A DNA stretch of 64,000 bases from Streptomyces sp. NBC_00620 (GTDB taxonomy: Bacteria; Actinomycetota; Actinomycetes; Streptomycetales; Streptomycetaceae), in the NCBI RefSeq assembly GCF_026341825.1, contig NZ_JAPENY010000001.1, positions 372,001 through 436,000 of the forward strand, written 5' to 3'. Under the pieces are notes generated by a model. That model worked only from the letters and a program-made list of their open reading frames with translations. It searched no databases and was not told the origin of the DNA. Positions 42,905 through 51,297 of this stretch are shown piece after piece. A program made the translations under genes and the position numbers. Each line of letters starts with the position of its first letter. Positions within the stretch are counted from its first letter, which is position 1.

Positions 42905-42975
42905 GCCGAGTCAAGGGTGGAGCGAAGCGGAATCGGCGCAGCCGACGCGTAGCGCAGCGGAGCGCCCTTTACTCG
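42905..42975. repeat. Imperfect inverted repeat with GAGCGAAGCGG-type core
   Basis: CCGAGTCAAGGG pairs with CCCTTTACTCGG (one mismatch) around a 47-base interior with repeated GCGnAGCG motifs. Such elements are frequent between actinobacterial genes. Confidence 0.45.
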
Positions 42976-43089
42976 GACCGCGGAAGCACGACACTGCCCA
43001 AGAAGCGGGCGGCCCCACGGTCACGTCGCAACCCGCGCCCACCACGGCAGGGCATGGACGACATCGCAAGGGATGTCACCCCGGCGCTC

Positions 43090-43566
43090 TCACACCGCAG
43101 CCAGCTCCAATTCCCCCACAACCTGATCCCCGCTCATCTCCCCCGTACGCCGGAACCCGAGCCCCAGATAGAACCCCTCGGGCCCGCCCTCCCCCTCGGC
43201 CCAGGTCACCGTGGCGCGGGACTGGCGGCCACGCGTGCGGATCTCCTCGCACACGGCCTCGACGGCGAACCGCCCGTATCCACGCCCCTGCCGGCCGTCG
43301 GCGATGTTCAGGCGCCAGAGGCCGGAGCGCGGCCGGTCGTCCGGGATTTCGGGGTTGAAGCGGATGTCGAAGAAGGCCATGACGAAGCCGACCAGGTCGT
43401 CGCCGTCGAAGATCAGTCGGGGCCAGGCCTTCTCGGGATGCACGTACGCCTCGGCTAGCGAGTTCACCACCGGAGAGACGAAGCGCTCCTGCTCCGGCCT
43501 GACCTTCAGGGCGATGGCCGCGTCGATGTTGTCCGGGGTCACCTTCTCCAGGCGAAGGTCCGCCAT
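43090..43566 (-). CDS. GNAT acetyltransferase (spermidine/spermine-acetyltransferase-like)
   Basis: The 158-residue protein opens LRLEKVTPDNIDAAIALKVRPEQERFV, has a hydrophobic beta-strand VGFVMAFF, the acetyl-CoA loop IADGRQGRGYGRFAVEAV and a terminal FYLGLGFRRTGE. This is the layout of polyamine or small-amine acetyltransferases such as PaiA/BltD, but the substrate is not proven. The ATG at 43566 was chosen. A TTG at 43572 that overlaps the upstream stop (TTGA) has better spacing from a GGGGGAG site and may be the true start. Confidence 0.82.
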   Translation of the reverse strand: MADLRLEKVTPDNIDAAIALKVRPEQERFVSPVVNSLAEAYVHPEKAWPRLIFDGDDLVGFVMAFFDIRFNPEIPDDRPRSGLWRLNIADGRQGRGYGRFAVEAVCEEIRTRGRQSRATVTWAEGEGGPEGFYLGLGFRRTGEMSGDQVVGELELAAV

Positions 43567-43568
43567 TC

Positions 43569-43961
43569 TCAACCCAACTCCCCCCGCTCCACACAGAATT
43601 CGTTGCCCTCGGGATCCGCCAGGACCACCCAGCCGCCGCCGTCCGGGCGGGTGTGGTCCGCGATCCGGCGGGCGCCGAGGGCGAGGGCGCGGGTGACCTC
43701 CGCCGCCCTTGTCCGGCCGTGCGGCTCCAGGTCCAGGTGGACGCGATTCTTGGCCGCCTTGCCCTCCGGGACATGGACGAAGAGGAGGGTGGGTCCGCCG
43801 GACGGGTCCCGGATCACCGCCTCCGGATCGCCGGGCTTGTCGTCGTCGTCCAGTGGGCGGCCGAGCAACTCGCTCCAGAAGAGGCCGAGATCGTACGGAT
43901 CTCCGGTGCAGTCGAAGGTGAGGGTGCGGATGGTGGGGTTCAACAACCCTGTCTCTCCCAT
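43569..43961 (-). CDS. VOC/glyoxalase-like domain protein
   Basis: The 130-residue protein has the single betaalphabetabetabeta arrangement of vicinal-oxygen-chelate proteins (LGLFWSELLGRPL, VHLDLEPHGR, VVLADPEGNEFCVE). The metal ligand pattern is partly visible (His in RVHLDL, Glu in FCVE). Many such proteins give resistance to or process small molecules; here the role is unknown. ATG at 43961 was chosen; a TTG at 43946 after GGGAGAG is an alternative. It is translationally linked to the acetyltransferase gene. Confidence 0.78.
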   Translation of the reverse strand: MGETGLLNPTIRTLTFDCTGDPYDLGLFWSELLGRPLDDDDKPGDPEAVIRDPSGGPTLLFVHVPEGKAAKNRVHLDLEPHGRTRAAEVTRALALGARRIADHTRPDGGGWVVLADPEGNEFCVERGELG

Positions 43962-43972
43962 GGTCTGGTGGT

Positions 43973-44479
43973 CTAGTCGCCGGTCCGGCCGTCGGCCAGT
44001 TCGCGCAGGATGTCGAGGTGGCCGTTGTGGCGGGCCGTCTCCTCGATCAGGTGGAGGAGGATCCAGCGGAGGTCGACGGCGCGCCCTTCGCGCCGGACCC
44101 GCTTGGCGTTGGTGTCGAGGTCGTGCTCGGCCACCAGCAGGCGGTAGCGGACGCACTGTTCCTCGTACTGGGCGAGCAGGTCCGCCAGCGGGAAGTCGAC
44201 GGCGATGCGCATCTCGCGGTCGGGGTCCTCGTCCGTCCAGGGACCCTCGTCCTCCTCACCGAGGAACACCACCTGGAACCAGTAGTACTCGACCCAGCGA
44301 AGGTGGTTGATCAGTCCGCACAGGGTCATCAGCGGGGAGCCGGGCAGCGGGGCCTTGCGGGCGTCCTCCGCGGAGACGTCCTCGCACTTGGCGTGGGCCG
44401 TGGCGCGCACGTAGTCGAGGAAGGTGGCCAGCTGTGTGCGCTCGTCCCAGGCGGGAGGCGTGTCTGTTCGCGTCGTCAT
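43973..44479 (-). CDS. DinB-family (DUF664) protein
   Basis: The 168-residue helical protein carries LINHLRWVEYYWFQ and HLIEETARHNGHLDIL, the histidines that bind the metal in the DinB/YfiT four-helix bundle. Family members include thiol-S-transferases that use bacillithiol or mycothiol. The window also encodes mshB, but no link beyond co-occurrence can be claimed. It lies 11 bases upstream of the VOC gene and 41 bases downstream of the HAD gene, so the four minus-strand islet genes may form one operon. ATG at 44479 has no obvious ribosome site. Confidence 0.82.
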   Translation of the reverse strand: MTTRTDTPPAWDERTQLATFLDYVRATAHAKCEDVSAEDARKAPLPGSPLMTLCGLINHLRWVEYYWFQVVFLGEEDEGPWTDEDPDREMRIAVDFPLADLLAQYEEQCVRYRLLVAEHDLDTNAKRVRREGRAVDLRWILLHLIEETARHNGHLDILRELADGRTGD

Positions 44480-44520
44480 CGGGGTGAAGCATCCCCGGTC
44501 GCCCGTTCGATGTCGAGCCA

Positions 44521-45153
44521 TTAACAGCCGTCGTCGAGTCGGCTCCGGTGTACGGCGGTCAGCGCCCGGCCCGCCTCCGACAGCGAGGGAAAGCAGACGT
44601 GGGCACGGGCCAGTTCGGCGGGGCGGTGCGTGGAGGCCACGGCGTACACCGTGCAGCCGGCGGCGAGCCCCGCCTCGACGACCACGCAGCGGGCCGGGTC
44701 GACCGCCAGCCGGGCGGCGGCGGTGAGGTAGCCCTCCGGCGAGGGCTTGCCCTCGGAGACGTCCTCGGCGCAGATCCGTACGCCGGGAACGGGCAGCCCG
44801 GTACGGGCGAGGCGGGCCGCGGTGGGGTGCGCGCGGCTGGAGGTGACGACCGCCCACAGGTGCGGCGGCAGGGACCGCAGCAGCGCGGCAGCGCCGTCGA
44901 AGGCACGGAACCCGGGTTCCTCGGCGGCCATCAGCCGGTCCAGGACCAGGTGTTCCCCAGCGGGATCCAGCTGCGGGGCGAGAAGCCGGAGGATGTCCGT
45001 CCGGCGTCGGCCCTGCGTGGCCTCCCAGACCTCCTCGGGGTCCAGGCCGCGCAGCCGGGCCCAGGCGCGCCAGACCCGTCCGTGCGCGTCCGCGGTGTCG
45101 ATCAGTACGCCGTCCACGTCGAAGAGGACGGCCCCCACCGCGCTCTCTGCCAA
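44521..45153 (-). CDS. HAD-family hydrolase with deleted motif IV
   Basis: The 210-residue protein shows HAD motif I LFDVDGVLIDT, motif II VVTSSRAHPT and the motif III lysine in EGKPSPEGY. The expected motif IV (ED or DD followed by PAG) is missing. The sequence runs CVVVEAGLAAGCTVYAV, whereas related proteins have about seven extra residues with the metal-binding acidic pair. An in-frame deletion of some 21 bases near 44668-44685 explains this. The enzyme may therefore be inactive or altered. The TTG start at 45153 is plausible but not certain. Confidence 0.8.
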   Translation of the reverse strand: MAESAVGAVLFDVDGVLIDTADAHGRVWRAWARLRGLDPEEVWEATQGRRRTDILRLLAPQLDPAGEHLVLDRLMAAEEPGFRAFDGAAALLRSLPPHLWAVVTSSRAHPTAARLARTGLPVPGVRICAEDVSEGKPSPEGYLTAAARLAVDPARCVVVEAGLAAGCTVYAVASTHRPAELARAHVCFPSLSEAGRALTAVHRSRLDDGC

Positions 45154-45252
45154 CTCCCGCGTTCCTCCCCGCAGTTACCGGCAGTCTCGCGAGCGGCCGC
45201 CAGTGTCCCCATCAGTGGTTCGGGCGAACCTACGGGCTGAGAGACTGCTTCG

Positions 45253-46089
45253 ATGGCTGACCGTTCGTTCAGTGACCTCTCACTGGCCGCCCTGTACGAC
45301 GCCCTCAATCCGTGGGGACGAAGTGACGACTTCTACCTGGACCTTGTGCTGTCCGCGCGGTCCGTGCTCGATGTCGGGTGCGGCACGGGTCGGCTGCTCG
45401 GGCGGGCTCTGGAGGCCGGGCACGAGGGGCGGCTGTGCGGGCTCGATCCCGCCGCGGCCATGCTGGTGCAGGCGCGGCGGCGGGCGGGCGCGGGAGGCGG
45501 GGGCCCTGGCCGCGATCGACGAGCGGCCGTCGAGTGGGTGCTCGGCGATCTCACAGCGGCGCACTGGGAGCGGGAGTTCGACCTCGTCGTGATGACCGGC
45601 CACGCGTTTCAAGTACTGCTGGGCGATGAGGAGTTACGCGGCGCCCTCGCCGCGATACGCCAGGCACTCTCCGACGACGGCCACTTCGTCTTCGAGACCC
45701 GCAACCCCGCCGCCCGCGCCTGGGAGAGGTGGACTCCGGAGCAGGTCCGCGAGGTGACGGACGCCCACGGCGAAGTCGTACGCGTCTGGCACGAGGCCGA
45801 GACACCCGAGGCCGGGGACCGTGTCACGTTCACCGAGACCTTCGACCACCCGGGGTGGGAGCACCCGCGGGTCAGTAGCAGCACTCTGCGGTTCCTGGAC
45901 CCGGACGCACTCGACGGGTTCCTCACCGAGGCGGGCTTCGCCGTGGCCGAACGGTTCGGGGACTGGGGGCGGGGGCCGCTCACCCCCACCGCCCCGGAGA
46001 TCATCACCGTGGCCCGCCCGACGGGCCGCGGTCTCCTCAGTCCTTCGCGATCTCTTCCTCCAGCGCCGCCAGCGCCGGATCCAGGATGA
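45253..46089 (+). CDS. Class I SAM methyltransferase with TTA codon
   Basis: The 278-residue protein has motif [14 protein letters not shown], a GLDPAAAML acidic turn and [12 protein letters not shown], typical of a small-molecule methyltransferase. Codon 128 is TTA (45634-45636), which in Streptomyces is read by the bldA tRNA, so its translation should depend on development. Its last 53 bases overlap the 3' end of the convergent ATPase gene of operon B. The final 20 residues (Ser/Pro-rich) look like read-through beyond an original stop. Substrate unknown. Confidence 0.85.
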   Translation: MADRSFSDLSLAALYDALNPWGRSDDFYLDLVLSARSVLDVGCGTGRLLGRALEAGHEGRLCGLDPAAAMLVQARRRAGAGGGGPGRDRRAAVEWVLGDLTAAHWEREFDLVVMTGHAFQVLLGDEELRGALAAIRQALSDDGHFVFETRNPAARAWERWTPEQVREVTDAHGEVVRVWHEAETPEAGDRVTFTETFDHPGWEHPRVSSSTLRFLDPDALDGFLTEAGFAVAERFGDWGRGPLTPTAPEIITVARPTGRGLLSPSRSLPPAPPAPDPG

Positions 46090-47158
46090 TGTCCTGCGCG
46101 CGGGCCCCGGTCGTCGGGTCCTCCGGGAAGTGACAGGCCGTCAAATGCCCCTCGGCGTTACCCGAAAGGCGGACCAGCGGCGGCTCCTCCTGCGCGCACT
46201 TGTCCTGCGCCTTCCAGCAGCGGGTGCGGAAGCGGCAGCCGGACGGCGGGTTGATGGGGGAAGGCACGTCACCCTCGAGGCGGATGCGTTCCTTCTTCTC
46301 GGCATCGATGTCGGCGTCGGGGACGGCCGACATCAGCGCGTGGGTGTACGGGTGGCGCGGGCCGGTGTACAGCGACGTACGGTCGGCGATCTCCACGATC
46401 TTGCCGAGGTACATGACCGCGACGCGCTGCGAGAAGTGCCGGACGATCGCCAGGTCGTGGGCGATGAAGACGAACGCGATGCCCATCTCCCGCTGGACCT
46501 CCTGGAGCAGGTTCACGACCTGCGCCTGGATCGAGACGTCCAGCGCGGACACCGGCTCGTCCGCCACGATCAGCTTGGGTGCGAGCGCCAACGCCCTTGC
46601 CACGCCGATACGTTGCCGCTGTCCGCCGGAGAACTCGTGCGGGAAGCGGTTGTAGTGCTCGGGGTTGAGGCCGACGGTCTCAAGGAGCTCCCGCACCCGG
46701 GCCTCGCGGCCGCCCGGCGGATTGACGCCGTTGATCTCCATCGGGGCGGAGATGATCGTGCCGACCGTCTGCCGGGGGTTCAGGGAGGCGTACGGATCCT
46801 GGAAGATCATCTGGATCTCGGAGCGGATCGGGCGCAGCTGGCGCCGGGTGGAGCGGCTGATGTCCTTTCCGCGGTAGGAGATCGTGCCGCCGGTCGGCTC
46901 CAGGAGCCGGGTCAGCAGCCGTCCGGTGGTGGACTTGCCGCAGCCGGACTCGCCCACCAGGCCCAGGCTCTCGCCGGGGAACACGTCGAAGGAGACCCCG
47001 TCCACGGCCTGGACGGCGCCGACCGTGCGCTTGATCGGGAAGCCTCCCTTCACCGGGAAGTGCTTCTTCAAGTCGGTGACACTCAGCAGCGGTTCGCGTG
47101 TCTCTTCCCGCTGCCCGGGGATCGCGTCGGTCACGACCGCGGTTTTCTCGTCGCTCAC
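46037..47158 (-). CDS. bldKE: Operon B (BldK): OppF/DppF-type ATPase
   Basis: The 373-residue ATPase has [41 protein letters not shown] and [16 protein letters not shown]. The GTG at 47158 is preceded by GAGGGGA and was preferred over the open frame to 47281. It has an N-terminal extension of about 25 residues over the operon A protein. It follows the OppD-type gene after 11 bases. Its 3' end overlaps the convergent methyltransferase gene by 53 bases. Confidence 0.9.
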   Translation of the reverse strand: MSDEKTAVVTDAIPGQREETREPLLSVTDLKKHFPVKGGFPIKRTVGAVQAVDGVSFDVFPGESLGLVGESGCGKSTTGRLLTRLLEPTGGTISYRGKDISRSTRRQLRPIRSEIQMIFQDPYASLNPRQTVGTIISAPMEINGVNPPGGREARVRELLETVGLNPEHYNRFPHEFSGGQRQRIGVARALALAPKLIVADEPVSALDVSIQAQVVNLLQEVQREMGIAFVFIAHDLAIVRHFSQRVAVMYLGKIVEIADRTSLYTGPRHPYTHALMSAVPDADIDAEKKERIRLEGDVPSPINPPSGCRFRTRCWKAQDKCAQEEPPLVRLSGNAEGHLTACHFPEDPTTGARAQDIILDPALAALEEEIAKD

Positions 47159-47169
47159 AGTCAGTCCCC

Positions 47170-48234
47170 TCAGCCCAGCCTGGGCCGAATCGTGTCGGTG
47201 AAGATGTGGCTCTTTTGGTCCGGTGTCAGATGGCAGGCCGAGCCACGCCCCACCGGGAGTTCGGGCCGGATGTCCACGCACCGGTCGGAGCCCTCGACCT
47301 CACGCGTGAAGGTGCACCGCGGATGGAACGGGCACCCCGAGGGCGGGTTCAGCAGCGACGGGGGCGCGCCCGGGATGGGGGTCAGCGGTTCGTCGACGTC
47401 GGCCGTGAGGCGCGGCATGGATCCCAGCAGTCCCCAGGTGTACGGGTGTTGCGGGGACTTGAGCACCTCGCGGACCGTGCCGCGCTCCACCGCCCGGCCC
47501 GCGTACATCACCAGCAGGTCGTCCGCCATGTTCGCGACCACCCCGAGATCGTGGGTGATCATGATGATGGCGGAGCCGAACTCCTGCTGGAGGTCTTTCA
47601 GGAGGTCCAGGATCTGCGCCTGCACGGTCACGTCGAGGGCCGTCGTCGGCTCGTCGGCGATCAGCAGATCCGGGTTGCAGACCAGGGACATCGCGATCAT
47701 CACGCGCTGGCGCATACCGCCGGAGAACTGGTGCGGATAGTCGTCCACACGCTCCTTGGCGTGCGGGATGCCGACCTTCGTCAGCATCTCGATCGCCCGC
47801 GCCTTCGCCTCCCTTTTGGAGGCCCCGGTGTGCTTGCGGAACGGCTCACCGATCTGTCGGCCGACCGTGTGGTACGGCGAAAGGGCGGTCAGCGCGTCCT
47901 GGAAGATCATCGCCATCTTGTTGCCGCGGAGCTTCTCCAGCTCGTGCTCCGTGGCGGTGGTCAGCTCTTTGCCGTCGAGGACGATCTCGCCCTCGACGGT
48001 GGTGTTCAGCGGGCTGTGCAGGCCCAGGATGGTCAGGTTGGTGACGGACTTCCCGGACCCGGACTCGCCGACGATGCCGAGGGTCGTACCGCGCTCCAGA
48101 TCGAAGGAGAGACCGTCGACCGCTTTGACGTCGCCGTCCTCCGTGGAGAACCGCACGTGCAGGTCGCGGACCGAGAGGAACGCGTCGGATCCGGTGGGAG
48201 CCGGCGCGTCCTCCGGCTTGGTGAGAGTGGTCAC
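47170..48234 (-). CDS. bldKD: Operon B (BldK): OppD/DppD-type ATPase
   Basis: The 354-residue ATPase has [39 protein letters not shown] and [11 protein letters not shown]. The C-terminal element [20 protein letters not shown] follows. It pairs with the OppF-type ATPase to drive peptide import. The GTG start lies 100 bases after the permease stop; the gap contains short direct repeats. Confidence 0.9.
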   Translation of the reverse strand: MTTLTKPEDAPAPTGSDAFLSVRDLHVRFSTEDGDVKAVDGLSFDLERGTTLGIVGESGSGKSVTNLTILGLHSPLNTTVEGEIVLDGKELTTATEHELEKLRGNKMAMIFQDALTALSPYHTVGRQIGEPFRKHTGASKREAKARAIEMLTKVGIPHAKERVDDYPHQFSGGMRQRVMIAMSLVCNPDLLIADEPTTALDVTVQAQILDLLKDLQQEFGSAIIMITHDLGVVANMADDLLVMYAGRAVERGTVREVLKSPQHPYTWGLLGSMPRLTADVDEPLTPIPGAPPSLLNPPSGCPFHPRCTFTREVEGSDRCVDIRPELPVGRGSACHLTPDQKSHIFTDTIRPRLG

Positions 48235-48254
48235 TGCGGTTTCTCCCGGTACTA

Positions 48255-48309
48255 CGAGCAGGACGACGAGCAGGACTACGGCAGAGCTACTACGGCAGAG
48301 CTACTACGG
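48255..48309. repeat. Short direct repeats between bldKC and bldKD
   Basis: CTACGGCAGAGCTA is repeated 2.4 times at 48276-48309, preceded by two GAGCAGGAC copies. The repeats lie in the intercistronic gap and do not code in a called gene. They may arise by slippage and vary between strains. Confidence 0.7.
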
Positions 48310-48334
48310 AATTACAGAACTCGGAACTACGGGA

Positions 48335-49312
48335 CTACGCCAGCCGGATGCGCGGATCGACCACCGCGTACAGGGCATCCACGATGACGTTGAGCAGAAG
48401 AATGAACGCCGCGCTGACGAGCATCACGCCCATCAGTTTCGGCAGGTCCTTGCCGACCACCGAGTCCACCGCGAGCCGGCCGAGGCCCGCGAGGCCGAAG
48501 GTGAACTCGGTGACGATGGCGCCGCCGAGCAGTGCGGAGAGGTCCATGCCGAGGATGGTGAGGATGGGGATGAGCGAGCCGCGCCAGGCGTACCGCAGGA
48601 AGACGTATCTGCCCGCCATGCCCTTCGCCCGGGCCGCGCGCACATGCTCCTCCTGGAGCTGCTCGATCATCGTCGAGCGTGCCATACGCGTGTAGTTGGC
48701 GGTGAAGATCACGGACATCACGAGCCAGGGGATCAGCAGGCCCATGAACCAGCCCCACGGATCCTCGGTCAGCGGCACGTACTTGGGCTTGTCGAGCCAG
48801 CCCGTGCTGTAGACGAAGATGCCGAGGACGATCGGGCCGAGGAAGTAGATCTGGAACGAGCTGAGCACCAGCGAGAAGGTGCTGACGGCCTTGTCCAGCC
48901 AGGTGCCACGGAAACGGGCGGCGATCATGCCGGTGCCGAGACCGACGATGAGGAAGACGACCAGTCCGCCGACCGTGAGGGACAGCGTCAGCGGGAAGCG
49001 GTCCATGATCGTGTCCCAGACCATCTGCTGGTCGCGGAAGGAGACGCCGAAGCAGGGCGCGGGGCAGTGCCCCACGGCGAAGTCACGTCCGACGAAGACG
49101 CCGGAGAGGAACTTCCAGTACTGCACGGGCAGCGGATCGTCCATGCCCAGGTTCTTGTGGATGATCGCCAGGGCGTCCGGAGTGCAGTTCTTGCCGCACG
49201 AAAGCGTCGCCGGGTCCTGGGGGATGGCGTAATACATGATGAACGTGACGACGCTGATCAGCAGAAGGATGAGCATCGCGCCGAACGTCCGGCGAAGGAT
49301 GAATCGAAGCAT
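48335..49312 (-). CDS. bldKC: Operon B (BldK): OppB/DppB-type permease
   Basis: The 325-residue membrane protein starts MLRFILRRTFGAMLILLLIS, has six helices and the EAA loop EHVRAARAKGMAGRYV. Four cysteines in the outer loop (SCGKNCTP, GHCPAPC) match the operon A permease. The third gene of the operon, as bldKC. Confidence 0.9.
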   Translation of the reverse strand: MLRFILRRTFGAMLILLLISVVTFIMYYAIPQDPATLSCGKNCTPDALAIIHKNLGMDDPLPVQYWKFLSGVFVGRDFAVGHCPAPCFGVSFRDQQMVWDTIMDRFPLTLSLTVGGLVVFLIVGLGTGMIAARFRGTWLDKAVSTFSLVLSSFQIYFLGPIVLGIFVYSTGWLDKPKYVPLTEDPWGWFMGLLIPWLVMSVIFTANYTRMARSTMIEQLQEEHVRAARAKGMAGRYVFLRYAWRGSLIPILTILGMDLSALLGGAIVTEFTFGLAGLGRLAVDSVVGKDLPKLMGVMLVSAAFILLLNVIVDALYAVVDPRIRLA

Positions 49313-49357
49313 GGCGGAACGCTGCTCTCAGGACGGCTGCGGCCAGGGACAGGAGCA

Positions 49358-49391
49358 CCCGGGGGCGCACTCCGCTGAGTGCGCCCCCGGG
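49358..49391 (-). terminator. Hairpin after the binding-protein gene, operon B
   Basis: CCCGGGGGCGCACTC pairs exactly with 49377-49391 around a CGCT loop. It lies 7 bases after the binding-protein stop and 45 bases before the permease start. Confidence 0.8.
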
Positions 49392-49398
49392 ACCGTGG

Positions 49399-51195
49399 TC
49401 AGCTCTTGAGGAAGACCCGAGTCGGGTCGGTGTAGCTGGTCACGGTGGAGTAGCGCAGGCCACCGATGTTGGAGCCGGCGATCTGGAACACCTTGGTGTA
49501 GTAGATCGGGGCGGCCGGATTGACCTTCTCGCTGATGTACTGGTTGAGGGCGTTCCAGGCCTTCGTGGCCTCCACCGCGTCCGTGATCTTCTGGATGCGG
49601 ACGATCTCGGAGTTCACGTGGTCGTCGTTGATGTGCGCGTAGTTCGACGAACCGTCCTGGATCTGCGTGCCGTCGTACAGCGGCGGGAAGACCGTGCTGG
49701 CGGACGGCCAGTCCTGGCCCCAGCCGGTCATGTAGAGGTCGAGACCGTTGTCGACCTTGCCGACCTGCTCGTACCAGGTGGCGGAGTCGATCTCCTTCTT
49801 CTGGACGTCCAGGCCGATCTTCGTGAGGGCGTCCTCGATGAGGAGGGCCTGCTGCTGGCGGACCGGGGTGTTGGAGTAGGCGTAGACGACCTTCTTGCCC
49901 GTGGCGCCGGCTTCCTCGATCAGCTTCTTGGCCGCCGCGATGTCACCGTTGGGCTTCTTGGCCCGGTTGAAGGGGTCGTACGCCTTGTCGTAACCCGGAG
50001 TGGTCGGCGACATCAGGCTGTTGGCGACCTCACCGCCGTAGTTACCGCCGTCGGCCCTGAAGACCGACGTGGCCGGCATGGCCAGGGTGATCGCGTCGCG
50101 GATCTTCTTGTCCTTGATGCGGTCCAGGTTGAAGTTCAGCTGCCAGACGTACGGCGCGTAGCCCTGGACCGTGCGCTTCATCGCCGCGGGGTCGGCCACA
50201 ACCTTCTGCACCTGCGTGGTGGCGACCTGGCCGGTCATCATGATCGCGTTCTTGGCGTCGCCGCGGTCGGCGAGGAGCGTCTTGGTCTGGTCCTCGTCGT
50301 CGTGGTTGACCTCGATGTCGAAGCCGTCGACGTACTGGTGGCGCATCGGGTCCGTGTTCGGGTCCCAGTTGGTGTTCTTGACCAGCGTCACGCTCTTGCC
50401 GGGCTTGAACTCCGAGATCTTGTACGGGCCGACGGCGACCGGGTCGGTGTCGTACTTCTCCTTCGTGTCCGTCTTCTCGGGCACGATGGAGTAGCCGGCC
50501 ATGGCCAGGGCCTGCGCCAGGTCGGGCTGCGGGGTCTTGAACTTGAAGACGACGGTCTTGGCGTCGGGCGTGGCCAGCACGGTGTCCGGCAGGTGCTTGC
50601 CCTTGAACGGACCCTCGTACGCGTCGCGGTAGGCGGTGCCGGAGCCCGACAGCCACTGCTGGATGTAGGACGGGCCGTCCGTGATGAACGGGTCGTAGAG
50701 CCGCTCGAAGGTGTGCCGGACGTCGGCCGAGTCGATCACATGACCGGTCTCGTCCTTGACGCCGTCCTTCAGCGTGAACGTCCAGGTCTTGCCGCCGTCG
50801 GAAACCTTGCCCGGGTCGGTGGCGAGGTCGCCGACGACGGTGATGCCGCCCTTGCCGTCTTCCACGTACGTGGTCAGACCGCGGTAGATCAGCTTCGAGA
50901 GCAGGCCGCCGTCGCTGACGTAGATCTGCGCCGGGTCCAGGTGCGAGAAGTCGGTCTCGTTGTAGACCTGTATGGTGCCGCCGGACTTGGCACCCGCGAC
51001 CTCCTCGGCGGGACCCGTGGAGTCCGCGGCGGTGCCCATCTTCACCGCGTTGGACTGTGCGGCGGCGTCTTCCTTCTGCTGGCTCTTGTCGTTGTTGCTG
51101 CCGCTGTCACTGCTGCTGCAGCCGGCCAGCGCCAGGGCGCCGACCGCGACCGCGGCGACTGCGGTCCGCCCTCTGCGGGAACTGAGGATGCTCAT
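49399..51195 (-). CDS. bldKB: Operon B (BldK): peptide-binding lipoprotein
   Basis: The 598-residue SBP family 5 protein has a lipoprotein signal with lipobox LALAGC, an Asn/Ser/Gln linker, then ADSTGPAEEVAGAK and TDFSHLDPAQIYV at the fold start. The signal has a twin arginine but lacks the hydrophobic residues after it, so Sec is likelier than Tat. In S. coelicolor BldK imports an extracellular oligopeptide signal needed for aerial growth. The neighbour typA on one side and the gene order support the bldKB call. Confidence 0.85.
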   Translation of the reverse strand: MSILSSRRGRTAVAAVAVGALALAGCSSSDSGSNNDKSQQKEDAAAQSNAVKMGTAADSTGPAEEVAGAKSGGTIQVYNETDFSHLDPAQIYVSDGGLLSKLIYRGLTTYVEDGKGGITVVGDLATDPGKVSDGGKTWTFTLKDGVKDETGHVIDSADVRHTFERLYDPFITDGPSYIQQWLSGSGTAYRDAYEGPFKGKHLPDTVLATPDAKTVVFKFKTPQPDLAQALAMAGYSIVPEKTDTKEKYDTDPVAVGPYKISEFKPGKSVTLVKNTNWDPNTDPMRHQYVDGFDIEVNHDDEDQTKTLLADRGDAKNAIMMTGQVATTQVQKVVADPAAMKRTVQGYAPYVWQLNFNLDRIKDKKIRDAITLAMPATSVFRADGGNYGGEVANSLMSPTTPGYDKAYDPFNRAKKPNGDIAAAKKLIEEAGATGKKVVYAYSNTPVRQQQALLIEDALTKIGLDVQKKEIDSATWYEQVGKVDNGLDLYMTGWGQDWPSASTVFPPLYDGTQIQDGSSNYAHINDDHVNSEIVRIQKITDAVEATKAWNALNQYISEKVNPAAPIYYTKVFQIAGSNIGGLRYSTVTSYTDPTRVFLKS

Positions 51196-51297
51196 GGAGT
51201 TGAGTCCACCTGCCTGTGAGTAGTGATCACTGGTGCTGCCTTGCAGTGCACGGCCGGTTCGTCGCCGGCTCCCGGGTGGCAGCGGCCCTCGCTGGAA

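Larger units (their letters stand above)
42588..43089. other. Gene-free stretch with inverted repeats
   Basis: About 500 bases between operon A and the islet genes. The only structures I see are the inverted repeat at 42627-42703 and a second, imperfect one at 42905-42975. Short reading frames here have composition like antisense filler and were not called. Confidence 0.5.

Noticed and set aside
36322..46089. Genomic island or mobile element carrying operon A and the islet
   Set aside because: No integrase, transposase, tRNA gene, attachment repeats or change of base composition was seen, so only duplication or gene insertion can be suggested.
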